Shown here: one piece after another, positions 43,964 to 51,255 of the stretch | Layout: every line of letters begins with the position of its first letter | Numbering within the stretch: the stretch's first letter is position 1 | Assembly: GCA_050946935.1 (NCBI GenBank) | Contig: JBMNVR010000008.1 | Span: 1-64,000 of the forward strand | DNA: 64,000 nucleotides | Source: UQRS01 sp050946935 | Lineage (GTDB): Bacteria; Bacillota; Clostridia; Oscillospirales; Acutalibacteraceae | Direction: 5' to 3' | Position numbers and translations under genes: made by a program | Notes under the pieces: generated by a model | Database searches by the model: none | Told to the model about the DNA's origin: nothing | The model's input: the letters and a program-made list of their open reading frames with translations, nothing else

Positions 43964-44518
43964 TTACAGTTCTCCCCGCTGGCGCAGGGCGTAAACCTTC
44001 ATCACCAGCGCCTGGGTTTTAGCGTCCTTGATCTCTCCTGCAAGAACCATGTCGACCAGTCGGTCAAGCGGAATCTTCTCCACCTGCAAAAACTCGTCCT
44101 CATCGGGGTGCATGTCTCCGGCTGTAAGCCCGGTGGCAAGGTAAAGATAAATAATCTCCCCCACATAGCCGGGGCTTGGATACAGCTCACCCAGAAAACG
44201 GAAAACAGCGGCCGTAACGCCGGTTTCTTCGGTCAACTCGCGGCGGCCGCAGGGCTCGGGATCCTCCCCCCACTCCCGCTTGCCGGCCGGAAGCTCCAGC
44301 ACAACCTCCCCATACGGATAGCGGAACTGCCGCACCATGTACAGCTCACCCGCTTCGGTCAGAGCAGCAACGCAGACCCCGCCGGGATGCTCAATAACCT
44401 CCCGCGTTGCGGTGCGGCCGTTCGGCAGGGCGGCTTTGTCCACCCGCAGATTAATGATCCGTCCTTTGAATATATATTCGGATGAGAGCTGTTTTTCCTC
44501 TAAATCTTTAGGATTCAT
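43964..44518 (-). CDS. Nudix hydrolase, ADP-ribose pyrophosphatase type
   Basis: 184 residues. The Nudix box GX5EX7REUXEEXGU is complete: GKREWGEDPEPCGRRELTEETGV spans it, with Glu residues placed to bind magnesium. The region upstream (RQFRYPYGEVVLELPAG) is typical of ADP-ribose pyrophosphatases (NudF/YqkG), and the Pro about 16 residues after the box (LYPSPGY) is the family marker for ADP-ribose. It shares a 54-base divergent region with the M14 gene. Confidence 0.9.
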   Translation of the reverse strand: MNPKDLEEKQLSSEYIFKGRIINLRVDKAALPNGRTATREVIEHPGGVCVAALTEAGELYMVRQFRYPYGEVVLELPAGKREWGEDPEPCGRRELTEETGVTAAVFRFLGELYPSPGYVGEIIYLYLATGLTAGDMHPDEDEFLQVEKIPLDRLVDMVLAGEIKDAKTQALVMKVYALRQRGEL

Positions 44519-44572
44519 GAATACAACCTCCGCGTCATATAGTTAGTAAAGACCTTTGAAAGGGGAACAACA

Positions 44573-45469
44573 ATGGAAGGAAACAAATATATCGCCGATC
44601 ATTTATATGTTACCCGAAAACTCATGGAGCTGGAGCAGGCCTACCCGTTTTTAAAGACCGAGCGGCTCGGCCAGTCGATCGCCGGCCGGGACATCACCGC
44701 CCTGATCTTCGGCAAAGCAGAGCAGTACATCCTCTATGCCGGGGCGTTCCATGGGGCCGAGTGGCTGACGGCCGCCCTCCTCCTCGAATTCGCGGCCGAG
44801 TTGGCCGCGGCGGTAAAGGCGGATGACGCGATGGCCGGCGTCCCGGCCCGCCGGGCACTGAGCGGCCGGGGGCTGATTGTGGTTCCGGCCGTCAACCCGG
44901 ACGGATGTGAAATCTCCCTCCACGGGGCGGGCGGCGCCGGCTACCGCGCTGCCAGCGTCCACCGGATCAGCGGCGGAGAATACGCCGCCTACAGCGCCAA
45001 TGCGCGCGGCGTCGATATCAACCACAACTTTGACGCCGGGTGGGAGACACTGCACAGACTGGAGCAAAAAGCCGGCATCTACGGCCCGTCGCCCCGACGT
45101 TACGGCGGACAACGGCCGGAAAGCGAACCGGAGACGCGGGCAATCACCACCCTCTGCCGGAGGAAAAACATCCTGCACGCGCTGGCGTTTCATTCCCAGG
45201 GGGAAGTAATCTACTGGGATTACGGCGAGCATACGCCGCCGAGATCCAGAAAGCTGGCGGAGGTTCTGGCCTCCTCCTCCGGCTATGCGCTGGAGGAACC
45301 GGAAGGGCTGGCGGCCGGCGGCGGCTTCAAGGATTGGTTCATCCAGGAATTCTCCCGTCCCGCCTTCACAATCGAAATCGGAAAAGGAGAAAACCCTCTC
45401 CCACCCGAGACGCTGCCGGACATCTACAACCGTCTGCGGGAGATGATGATGTTCGCCCTGATGCTGTAA
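44573..45469 (+). CDS. M14-family metallopeptidase
   Basis: 298 residues of the zinc carboxypeptidase fold. Zinc ligands His60 and Glu63 are in FHGAEW, the third His is in LAFHSQGE, VDINHNFD holds substrate-binding residues and the catalytic Glu is in FTIEIGKGENP. The family group is that of gamma-D-glutamyl-diaminopimelate peptidases that trim or recycle wall peptides. There is no signal peptide, so recycling of imported muropeptides is likelier than wall hydrolysis. AAAGGGG precedes the ATG. Confidence 0.88.
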   Translation: MEGNKYIADHLYVTRKLMELEQAYPFLKTERLGQSIAGRDITALIFGKAEQYILYAGAFHGAEWLTAALLLEFAAELAAAVKADDAMAGVPARRALSGRGLIVVPAVNPDGCEISLHGAGGAGYRAASVHRISGGEYAAYSANARGVDINHNFDAGWETLHRLEQKAGIYGPSPRRYGGQRPESEPETRAITTLCRRKNILHALAFHSQGEVIYWDYGEHTPPRSRKLAEVLASSSGYALEEPEGLAAGGGFKDWFIQEFSRPAFTIEIGKGENPLPPETLPDIYNRLREMMMFALML

Positions 45470-45628
45470 ATCTGTTTCTCGACTATTATACCACACATTT
45501 TCTCTTTATCAAATCGGTTTTTGAAAAAATATCCGTTCAATCGGATTTCAAAAAAGAAAGCCCCGGCTGCGGATTTTTCATCCTGCCCCCCGGTTGCCGC
45601 ACGCGTTTGACGCTTTTGCTGTTCCTTT

Positions 45629-45650
45629 AAAAAACGAACCGTCTTAGGAG
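45629..45650 (+). repeat. Left terminal inverted repeat
   Basis: 22 bases, starting with six A residues followed by CGAACCGTC, identical in reverse complement to 46728-46749. Confidence 0.9.
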
Positions 45651-45671
45651 ACGCACTCTGGAGGACAGTAA

Positions 45672-45702
45672 AAAAGCTGTGTGGAAATCCCACACAGCTT
45701 TT
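45672..45702 (-). terminator. Terminator of the SLOG-like gene
   Basis: AAAAGCTGTGTGG pairs with CCACACAGCTTTT; the minus strand continues with T residues. A second dyad with GGAAAATGT/ACATTTTCC arms lies at 45721-45760. Confidence 0.75.
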
Positions 45703-45784
45703 AATTTTGTCTCATACTATAACAAGCAGGGAAAATGTACGTCACATTTTCCACTTGTTAAGAGAACCTACAACCCTTTAAGCA

Positions 45785-46291
45785 TTATAATACGCTAATA
45801 GTATTTTTACACTTATTTATAGCATAATCCAAGGCGATTTTGGTGCCGCTTTTGGATTGGTATTCTGTAATATCTCGGCGGCAGTTTCTACGGCGGGGCG
45901 GGGCATAGTTTTCGTCGCAATAAACGACAACGAATTCACTTTTATCTATCATCTCATAGTTGCGCTCGACATAGGATGCCTTTCCTGCACCTATCATTCG
46001 TTGCGGATAATATGTATCTTCATAGTCCTTTAAGATATACTCTCGGTACGATTCGTCAATAAACGGATATTCTGCTCGTACATAAATTCGTTTTATGTGC
46101 GGGTATTTTTCTTTTAGTTCTGTTACGAGTTCATGGCACAGGCTATTAAATCGGCTCCTACTCCCGAAAAGAAATGCATCAACTTTTTTATCCTCAATTA
46201 GTTTTTCAATAATTTCAATTAGTTTTGATTTTAGTTCCTCAGTTTCGTTTATCGTTCTATGTCCGAAAAAGCAACAGGTTTTTTCTTTCAT
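45785..46291 (-). CDS. SLOG-like (Rossmannoid) nucleotide-sensor protein
   Basis: 168 residues from ATG 46291, set by AGGAG 8 bases upstream. The opening TCCFFGHRTI and the later KSGTKIALDYA motif, with FLFGSRSRF and VVVYCDENY between, fit the SLOG/DprA-like Rossmann group, whose members bind nucleotide-derived ligands and often occur in bacterial conflict systems. There are no membrane segments. It is divergent from an XRE gene around four shared operators. A sensor or effector of defence is inference from family and setting. Confidence 0.65.
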   Translation of the reverse strand: MKEKTCCFFGHRTINETEELKSKLIEIIEKLIEDKKVDAFLFGSRSRFNSLCHELVTELKEKYPHIKRIYVRAEYPFIDESYREYILKDYEDTYYPQRMIGAGKASYVERNYEMIDKSEFVVVYCDENYAPPRRRNCRRDITEYQSKSGTKIALDYAINKCKNTISVL

Positions 46292-46309
46292 AAATTCATC
46301 TCCTGTGTG

Positions 46310-46405
46310 CGATATATCGCAATTATAACATAAAAGCTTCAAATTTGCGATATATCCCACACGATATATCGAATATTTTTATAAAATTTAAGTAACGATA
46401 TATCG
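46310..46405. promoter_or_regulatory. Four palindromic operators between divergent cassette genes
   Basis: CGATATATCG occurs at 46310-46319, 46362-46371 and 46396-46405, and with one change (CGATATATCC) at 46348-46357. The set flanks a minus-strand TATAAT (46327-46322) and a plus-strand TATAAA (46379-46384), so one bound repressor could shut off both genes. Confidence 0.75.
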
Positions 46406-46418
46406 TAGAGGTGGAGTT

Positions 46419-46661
46419 GTGAATACTAAAAATGCTGTTGCAGAACGTATTGTTAAATTGTGTAATCAGAAAAACATTGCAATAAATGCTTTAGCCAATA
46501 TATCGGGTATATCTCCATCAACTCTTTACAGTGTTTTGAATGAGAAAAGCCAAAATCCCGGCATTGTTACTATTAAGAAGTTATGTGACGGGTTAGATAT
46601 TTCACTCCGTGAGTTCTTTAATGACGATATTTTTGATGATATAGAGCAAGAAATTAAATAA
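46419..46661 (+). CDS. XRE-family HTH regulator
   Basis: 80 residues from a GTG start with AGAGG 7 bases upstream. A lambda-repressor-type helix-turn-helix covers residues 8-66 (NALANISGISPSTLYSVLNEK is the recognition part). The tail is short and acidic. It most likely binds the four CGATATATCG sites in front of it and represses itself and the SLOG-like gene. A terminator follows at 46676. Confidence 0.85.
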   Translation: MNTKNAVAERIVKLCNQKNIAINALANISGISPSTLYSVLNEKSQNPGIVTIKKLCDGLDISLREFFNDDIFDDIEQEIK

Positions 46662-46675
46662 CATTCTATTAACAA

Positions 46676-46708
46676 AAAACTCTCTGCTGAAATTCAGCAG
46701 AGAGTTTT
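46676..46708 (+). terminator. Terminator of the XRE gene
   Basis: A 15-16-bp stem AAAACTCTCTGCTGAA/TTCAGCAGAGAGTTTT ending in T residues. Confidence 0.85.
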
Positions 46709-46727
46709 ACTATCCTTCAGGGAACAA

Positions 46728-46749
46728 CTCCTAAGACGGTTCGTTTTTT
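46728..46749 (-). repeat. Right terminal inverted repeat
   Basis: Exact reverse complement of 45629-45650. The following 100 bases (46750-46848) hold no gene. Confidence 0.9.
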
Positions 46750-46848
46750 CTATGTAATACTGCTTTATGAGGGGTTACAGGCGGGGCCGACCACCCTGCC
46801 GGGACGGTTCGCCCGGGCTTTTGGGGAAGGCGTTTGAGGAAAACGGTT

Positions 46849-49800
46849 TTATCTTGACTCCATCTCTTTCAGCATTTCCTTCGCGCCGGCATGGTTCGGA
46901 GCAAGCTTCAAAACCTCGCAGAGACTGGCGCGCGCCTTATCCGTCTCTCCCAATCCACAGTAACCCAGCCCCATCATATAATGGCAGTGGATGGCGTTTT
47001 TCTCATCCAGATCGGTCTCGAAAACCAGAAAATCGGGGAGGCTCACCGCAAAATAATCCATCGTCTGCTTTTTGAAAACGTTCTGCTCGCCATAGGTCAC
47101 CAGCTTATAAAAGCGGGAGCGCGCCTCCGCCTCCCGGCCGAGTGCTCGGAGCGCGCAGCCCTGAAAATAAATCATGTGGGGCGGCTGGTCATTATAGTAC
47201 ATGGCGCTGGCAGGCTCCGACAGGCCGGTGGAGGCTTTCTCAAAGCATGCGGCCGCCTTCTCTTTGTCCAGATGCATGTACGCCTCGCCAAGATAATAAT
47301 AGATATTGTTTTCCTGCGCGCCGGGCAGCTTGCCCTCGCCGAAGCTTTCCTCATACACCGTGGCGGCAGCAAGGTGGCTGACGGCGCTTTCATACGCTCC
47401 GCGGCGCATCGCCTGTTTTGCGAGGCCGATCCGCGCTTCGATGTGCTGGGCGGGCACCTTGCCTTCGCCCCCCTCCCACGGGTGGAATTTGCGCGAGAGC
47501 AGCAAATCCAAAGCCTCTGCATACCGCTCCAGCCCGTTGAGGATTTCCGCATACAGAATCACAAGATCGTCCCGCCGGTTTACAAGCTCCATATGGCTTT
47601 CCATATTTTCAAGCTGAAAGGCGAGGGACTCTCCCGTTTTTTTATAAAGCTCGCAGATTTCATAAAAGATTCTGGCGTCCGAAGGATTCATGGCGAAAGC
47701 CTTTTCCAGATTTGTCCGCGCCGCCGCGTAATCCTTTTTCTTGTTGGCGCAGTACAGAGCGAGATTCCTGTAAACAGCCGGCACAGTGCATCCAAGCCTT
47801 GCCGCTTGCTCCCAGCAGGCCGCGGCATCGTCGTGCCGCTTTTTGTCATACAGAAAGCATCCGGTGTAATAAAGGGCGTTCGCGTCGCCGGGGTTAATCG
47901 CCGCAGCCTGCTTCAGCGCTGCATAATCGGACAAGGTGTTGGGGAAGCAGTAATCCGGGCAGGCCCGTGCCGCCGTTGCCCACGCCGCTTTGGCACGGGC
48001 CTTGTCGATGTGCGCCAGGTTCTGCGCCTTGTAATAAAACAGCATGGCATAGGGGGGTTCCGCCTGTGCGATGCCGGCCTCCAAAATCTCCACCGCATCG
48101 CTGTAGAAGCCCAGCTCCGCATAGCTTTCAGCCGCTGTGATGAAATTGTGCGGATCGCCCCGCATAAGCCGGGCAAAGCGGTCGGCGTCACCCAACTCCC
48201 GGACGGCGACAAAGTCCATCGGATCCAGCGCGAGCGTTTCGGCCGCGACGGCTCTGGCTCCCTCGTCGTCCCGCAGATGCCGCAAAACGATGGTGAGGAG
48301 GTTCCTGGCTTTATAGTTTGTATATTTGCCCAAAAGGGACTCCCGCGCAAATTCAAGCGCCTGCGCATACTCCCCTCTGCGGCAGGAGATCTGCGCCAGC
48401 TTGAGATATCCCGCCGACTGCCAGGCGTCGCTCCAGACCGATTTGTAGAAGGCGTCGAACGCCTCGGCTTCCCGGCCCTGCCACAGGAGGGATTTTCCGA
48501 GATTGTAAAAGGCCTCCCCGTCATAGGGGTTGGGGCTGTGCCGGGTGGCGGTTTGAATGGCCCGGCGGAAGCATGCCTCCGCCTCGGCAAAGAGGCCGCG
48601 CCGCAGCAGGAGGGTGCCGTAGGCATTGTTGATGCGGATGTCGCCCTTGTCGCGCCGCATCCCCTCCAGATAGTACGGATCCGGCTCATAGGTCGCGTGG
48701 CGGTACTGCTCCAGATGCAGGCCGGCAAGATAGAGCGCCTCGTTGCTGCCAAGCTGCGCGGGATCAGCCGGGATGGCGGTGGCCGGCTCGGGGAGCGGCT
48801 CCAGCGTCTCCGGCTTCAGGGTATAGGTGAGAAGGATTTTTCCCTCCTCGTCCCGAACGGTCGCGCAGAGGGAAGGCGCGTCTTTATCCACAGGAAACCG
48901 GCGGGAGAAGAACTGCTCGGGAGAGACCTCCGCGCTTTCACTGAGGTATTCCGCATCCCCCGCCGCGACGGTGATCCGCAGCTTCTGCGCCCGGGTCGCA
49001 TACACCTTAACCTGGGCATATTCCGCCTCCTGCCGGAGGTCGAGCAGGACGTCCCGGCTGGCGGCGGAGACCCTCCCCATCTTTTTATAGGGCAGAAAAT
49101 ACTGGGTAAACCGTTTTTCCTCATACGGATTCAGCCATGTGAAATCAGGCTGGTTATCCGTAAACACGCCGGTCATCAGCTCGATATACGGGCCGTCCTG
49201 ATCGGTCAGGTTGCGGTCCCACGCCTTTCCGAACGCGCCGCAGCCCCAGGTCCACTGTTTTTTCCCCGGGGAGATGTGATGGTCGGCGACATGGAGGATG
49301 CCGGCCTCGGCCTTGTAATCGTATCCGCCGACAAAATCGAAATCCGAGTGGTACGCCATATAAGATGTAGGGACCGGAATGTTTTTGTAACGGGAGATAT
49401 CGACGCCGGAGGAATAGTCCATCTTATAATACCGGCCGGTGGCGATCGGAAATGTGGACACGTCCCGCTTTCCGTGATCCATTACGGCGTGGACATCGGG
49501 CGGAAAAACGGACTGGGTCTCCTCATGAACGGACACGGCGGGATTCGCCCACCAGAGAAAGGTCTGCGGCTCGCCGGTGGGATTGTAGAGCCTGGCAGAA
49601 ATCTCAATATACGCCCGGCCTGCATGAAGGGTAAATCCGGTCGTCACCTTGGTCCCGTACATCCGATCTGTTTCGCTTACCCACAAGGTCTTTTTATCCG
49701 TGTGAGAATCGTCCGTCCAGAATTCGACCGGACCGTAGGTGTTCGGCCGGTGATGCTGCGGCCAGTTGAACTCTATGCCGCCGGAGATCCACGGCCCGGC

Positions 49801-50133
49801 GAGGCCGACCAGCGCCGGCTTGATGACCCGGTTGTAATAAACGAAATCATAGTCGTTGGTTTTGTCCAACGCCCGGTAGATCCTGCCGCCCAGTTCGGGC
49901 ATGATCCAGATTTGCAGATATTCGTTTTCCAGAAAGATCATGCGGTAGGTTTGGTCGGTCTTCTGATCCTCGATTTTGTCAATGACAGGGTAAGGATATA
50001 CGCGACCGGAGCTGCCCTGATATACCCGTTTTTCCAAAAACATGGGATTTTTTTCTTTTTCGCCCACCCCATAGGTGGGAATCTGCACCTCCTGCTCCCA
50101 GATTTTTACACCGTATTCTGCTTGTCTGGTCAT
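46849..50133 (-). CDS. DUF5107/TPR protein, probable cytoplasmic glycan-processing protein
   Basis: 1094 residues from ATG 50133; an ATG at 50145 overlaps the AAAGGA binding site. The N-terminal part (about 30-340) has the DUF5107 features, including MPELGGRIYRALDK, GGIEFNWPQHHRP and WANPAVSVHE, in a large beta-sandwich like those of sugar mutarotases and hydrolases. From about 500 to the end there are some fifteen TPR-like helical repeats (AFYNLGKSLLWQGREAEAFDAF and similar). Such proteins are found beside glycoside hydrolases. No signal peptide. Enzymatic activity is suspected but not shown. It lies between the inverted-repeat cassette and an AraC regulator. Confidence 0.8.
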   Translation of the reverse strand: MTRQAEYGVKIWEQEVQIPTYGVGEKEKNPMFLEKRVYQGSSGRVYPYPVIDKIEDQKTDQTYRMIFLENEYLQIWIMPELGGRIYRALDKTNDYDFVYYNRVIKPALVGLAGPWISGGIEFNWPQHHRPNTYGPVEFWTDDSHTDKKTLWVSETDRMYGTKVTTGFTLHAGRAYIEISARLYNPTGEPQTFLWWANPAVSVHEETQSVFPPDVHAVMDHGKRDVSTFPIATGRYYKMDYSSGVDISRYKNIPVPTSYMAYHSDFDFVGGYDYKAEAGILHVADHHISPGKKQWTWGCGAFGKAWDRNLTDQDGPYIELMTGVFTDNQPDFTWLNPYEEKRFTQYFLPYKKMGRVSAASRDVLLDLRQEAEYAQVKVYATRAQKLRITVAAGDAEYLSESAEVSPEQFFSRRFPVDKDAPSLCATVRDEEGKILLTYTLKPETLEPLPEPATAIPADPAQLGSNEALYLAGLHLEQYRHATYEPDPYYLEGMRRDKGDIRINNAYGTLLLRRGLFAEAEACFRRAIQTATRHSPNPYDGEAFYNLGKSLLWQGREAEAFDAFYKSVWSDAWQSAGYLKLAQISCRRGEYAQALEFARESLLGKYTNYKARNLLTIVLRHLRDDEGARAVAAETLALDPMDFVAVRELGDADRFARLMRGDPHNFITAAESYAELGFYSDAVEILEAGIAQAEPPYAMLFYYKAQNLAHIDKARAKAAWATAARACPDYCFPNTLSDYAALKQAAAINPGDANALYYTGCFLYDKKRHDDAAACWEQAARLGCTVPAVYRNLALYCANKKKDYAAARTNLEKAFAMNPSDARIFYEICELYKKTGESLAFQLENMESHMELVNRRDDLVILYAEILNGLERYAEALDLLLSRKFHPWEGGEGKVPAQHIEARIGLAKQAMRRGAYESAVSHLAAATVYEESFGEGKLPGAQENNIYYYLGEAYMHLDKEKAAACFEKASTGLSEPASAMYYNDQPPHMIYFQGCALRALGREAEARSRFYKLVTYGEQNVFKKQTMDYFAVSLPDFLVFETDLDEKNAIHCHYMMGLGYCGLGETDKARASLCEVLKLAPNHAGAKEMLKEMESR

Positions 50134-50156
50134 TGGAAAGTCCATCCTTTCACACC

Positions 50157-50172
50157 GGAAAACGTTTTGTCC
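50157..50172. promoter_or_regulatory. CG-centred palindromic operator
   Basis: GGAAAACGTTTTGTCC, about 24 bases before the DUF5107 start; outer CCGG arms extend the symmetry (50155-50174). Confidence 0.4.
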
Positions 50173-50228
50173 GGTTCTCTGTATCGTTTTTGTACCGGGC
50201 GGCCTCGCTTTTTGCGGCCTTCACGGCG

Positions 50229-51086
50229 CTAATTGCTTTTGTCTCCGACGTTGTAGAGGCGGAATTTGTAAGGCGTGACCTTCTCTCTTTGCACAAAGGT
50301 CTTGATAAAATGGCTGGAAGTGCCGAAGCCCACCTTCTCCGCGATGACGTCCATAGAGGCGTCGGTCGTCCGCAGCAGGCGCTTGGCCTGCGTGATGCGG
50401 TAGTTGAGCAGGTATTCATAGGGACTGCACTGCATGTGCTGATGAAAGACCCGGCAGAAATAAAACTTGCTGATATTCAGCTTTTTGCACAGATCGTTCA
50501 ACGTGATTTTTTGCGCGTAATTCTCCTCAATCAGGGCGACTGCGTTGGTCACCAGCGCGGGAAGCTCTGTTTTAGCGTCTCCCGCCCTTCGGGAAAGCAG
50601 CATGAACTGCGAAACGAGGGCATGCAGCTTTATAGAAGAATAGATGTCGTGGTTGGGCGGCTGTTCTTTACTGATCGAAAAAAGGTCGTCCAGGATTTTC
50701 TTGATTTCGGGATCGGCGTATCGAACGCCGTTTTCCATAACCGACTCCACCGCGCCGGCATTGACGCCGTTGAAGTGAAGCCACTGGAATTCCCAGTGGC
50801 CGCCCGTGTCAGCGGCGTAGCGGTGGAACCGGTTGCAGTCGATTAAAACCGCATCCCCCGGGTTTAGAATATACTCCCGGTTGTTGTAGAGCAGTCTCCC
50901 CGCGCCGCGGATGGTATAAAGAACAAGATAGGTATTGAATTTCTCTCGCTCGGTATAATAGCTCGAATCCACCGAGTAGACGCCGATGCTCCGCACATAG
51001 GCAAGAATCTGACGTGTCTTGATGCCGGGCGTAAAATCCAAAGACCAGCTTTGCGGAACAGGCTCCGGCGGCTGAACGATAAGCAT
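50229..51086 (-). CDS. AraC-family transcriptional regulator
   Basis: 285 residues from ATG 51086 (AAAGGAGG 5 bases upstream). An N-terminal cupin sugar-sensing domain (about 20-140, with LNPGDAVLIDCNRFHRY) precedes two helix-turn-helix motifs (about 190-285; LNDLCKKLNISKFYFCRVF and DVIAEKVGFGTSSHFIKTF). It is divergent from the dockerin GH2 gene and upstream of the DUF5107 gene, the usual place for a local activator of glycan-use genes. Both divergent promoters are close to consensus. Confidence 0.9.
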   Translation of the reverse strand: MLIVQPPEPVPQSWSLDFTPGIKTRQILAYVRSIGVYSVDSSYYTEREKFNTYLVLYTIRGAGRLLYNNREYILNPGDAVLIDCNRFHRYAADTGGHWEFQWLHFNGVNAGAVESVMENGVRYADPEIKKILDDLFSISKEQPPNHDIYSSIKLHALVSQFMLLSRRAGDAKTELPALVTNAVALIEENYAQKITLNDLCKKLNISKFYFCRVFHQHMQCSPYEYLLNYRITQAKRLLRTTDASMDVIAEKVGFGTSSHFIKTFVQREKVTPYKFRLYNVGDKSN

Positions 51087-51126
51087 GGCAACCTCCTTTA
51101 CAGGGTTTCGGATTTCTTCTACCGAT

Positions 51127-51155
51127 ATTATAGCTTTATGCAGGATGCATTTCAA
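51127..51155 (-). promoter_or_regulatory. Sigma-A promoter for the AraC gene
   Basis: On the minus strand TTGAAA (51155-51150), 17-base spacer, TATAAT (51132-51127). Confidence 0.65.
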
Positions 51156-51192
51156 GAGCAATATCATGCTATTTATTTGGCAATATATACGA

Positions 51193-51221
51193 TTGATTCT
51201 TGGAATTCACCCATATATACT
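51193..51221 (+). promoter_or_regulatory. Sigma-A promoter for the dockerin GH2 gene
   Basis: TTGATT (51193-51198), 17-base spacer, TATACT (51216-51221), 35 bases before the start. Confidence 0.6.
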
Positions 51222-51255
51222 AAAGATACAAACTAAATACGGGGAGGGCAATGTT

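Larger units (their letters stand above)
45629..46749. mobile_element. AT-rich two-gene cassette bounded by perfect 22-bp inverted repeats
   Basis: The 22 bases at 45629-45650 recur as an exact reverse complement at 46728-46749. Inside lie, from left to right, a terminator, a SLOG-like gene (minus), four palindromic operators, an XRE gene (plus) and a terminator. Composition is far more AT-rich than flanking genes. There is no transposase and no convincing target duplication. It looks like a non-autonomous mobile unit or cargo cassette moved in trans. Confidence 0.65.

Noticed and set aside
45470..45628. Left flank of the inverted-repeat cassette as part of the element
   Set aside because: The exact repeat begins at 45629 and similarity to the right end does not extend outwards.
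46891..50232. A 1113-codon open frame antisense to the DUF5107 gene
   Set aside because: It mirrors the high-GC codon pattern of the real gene, has no family likeness and no plausible start site.
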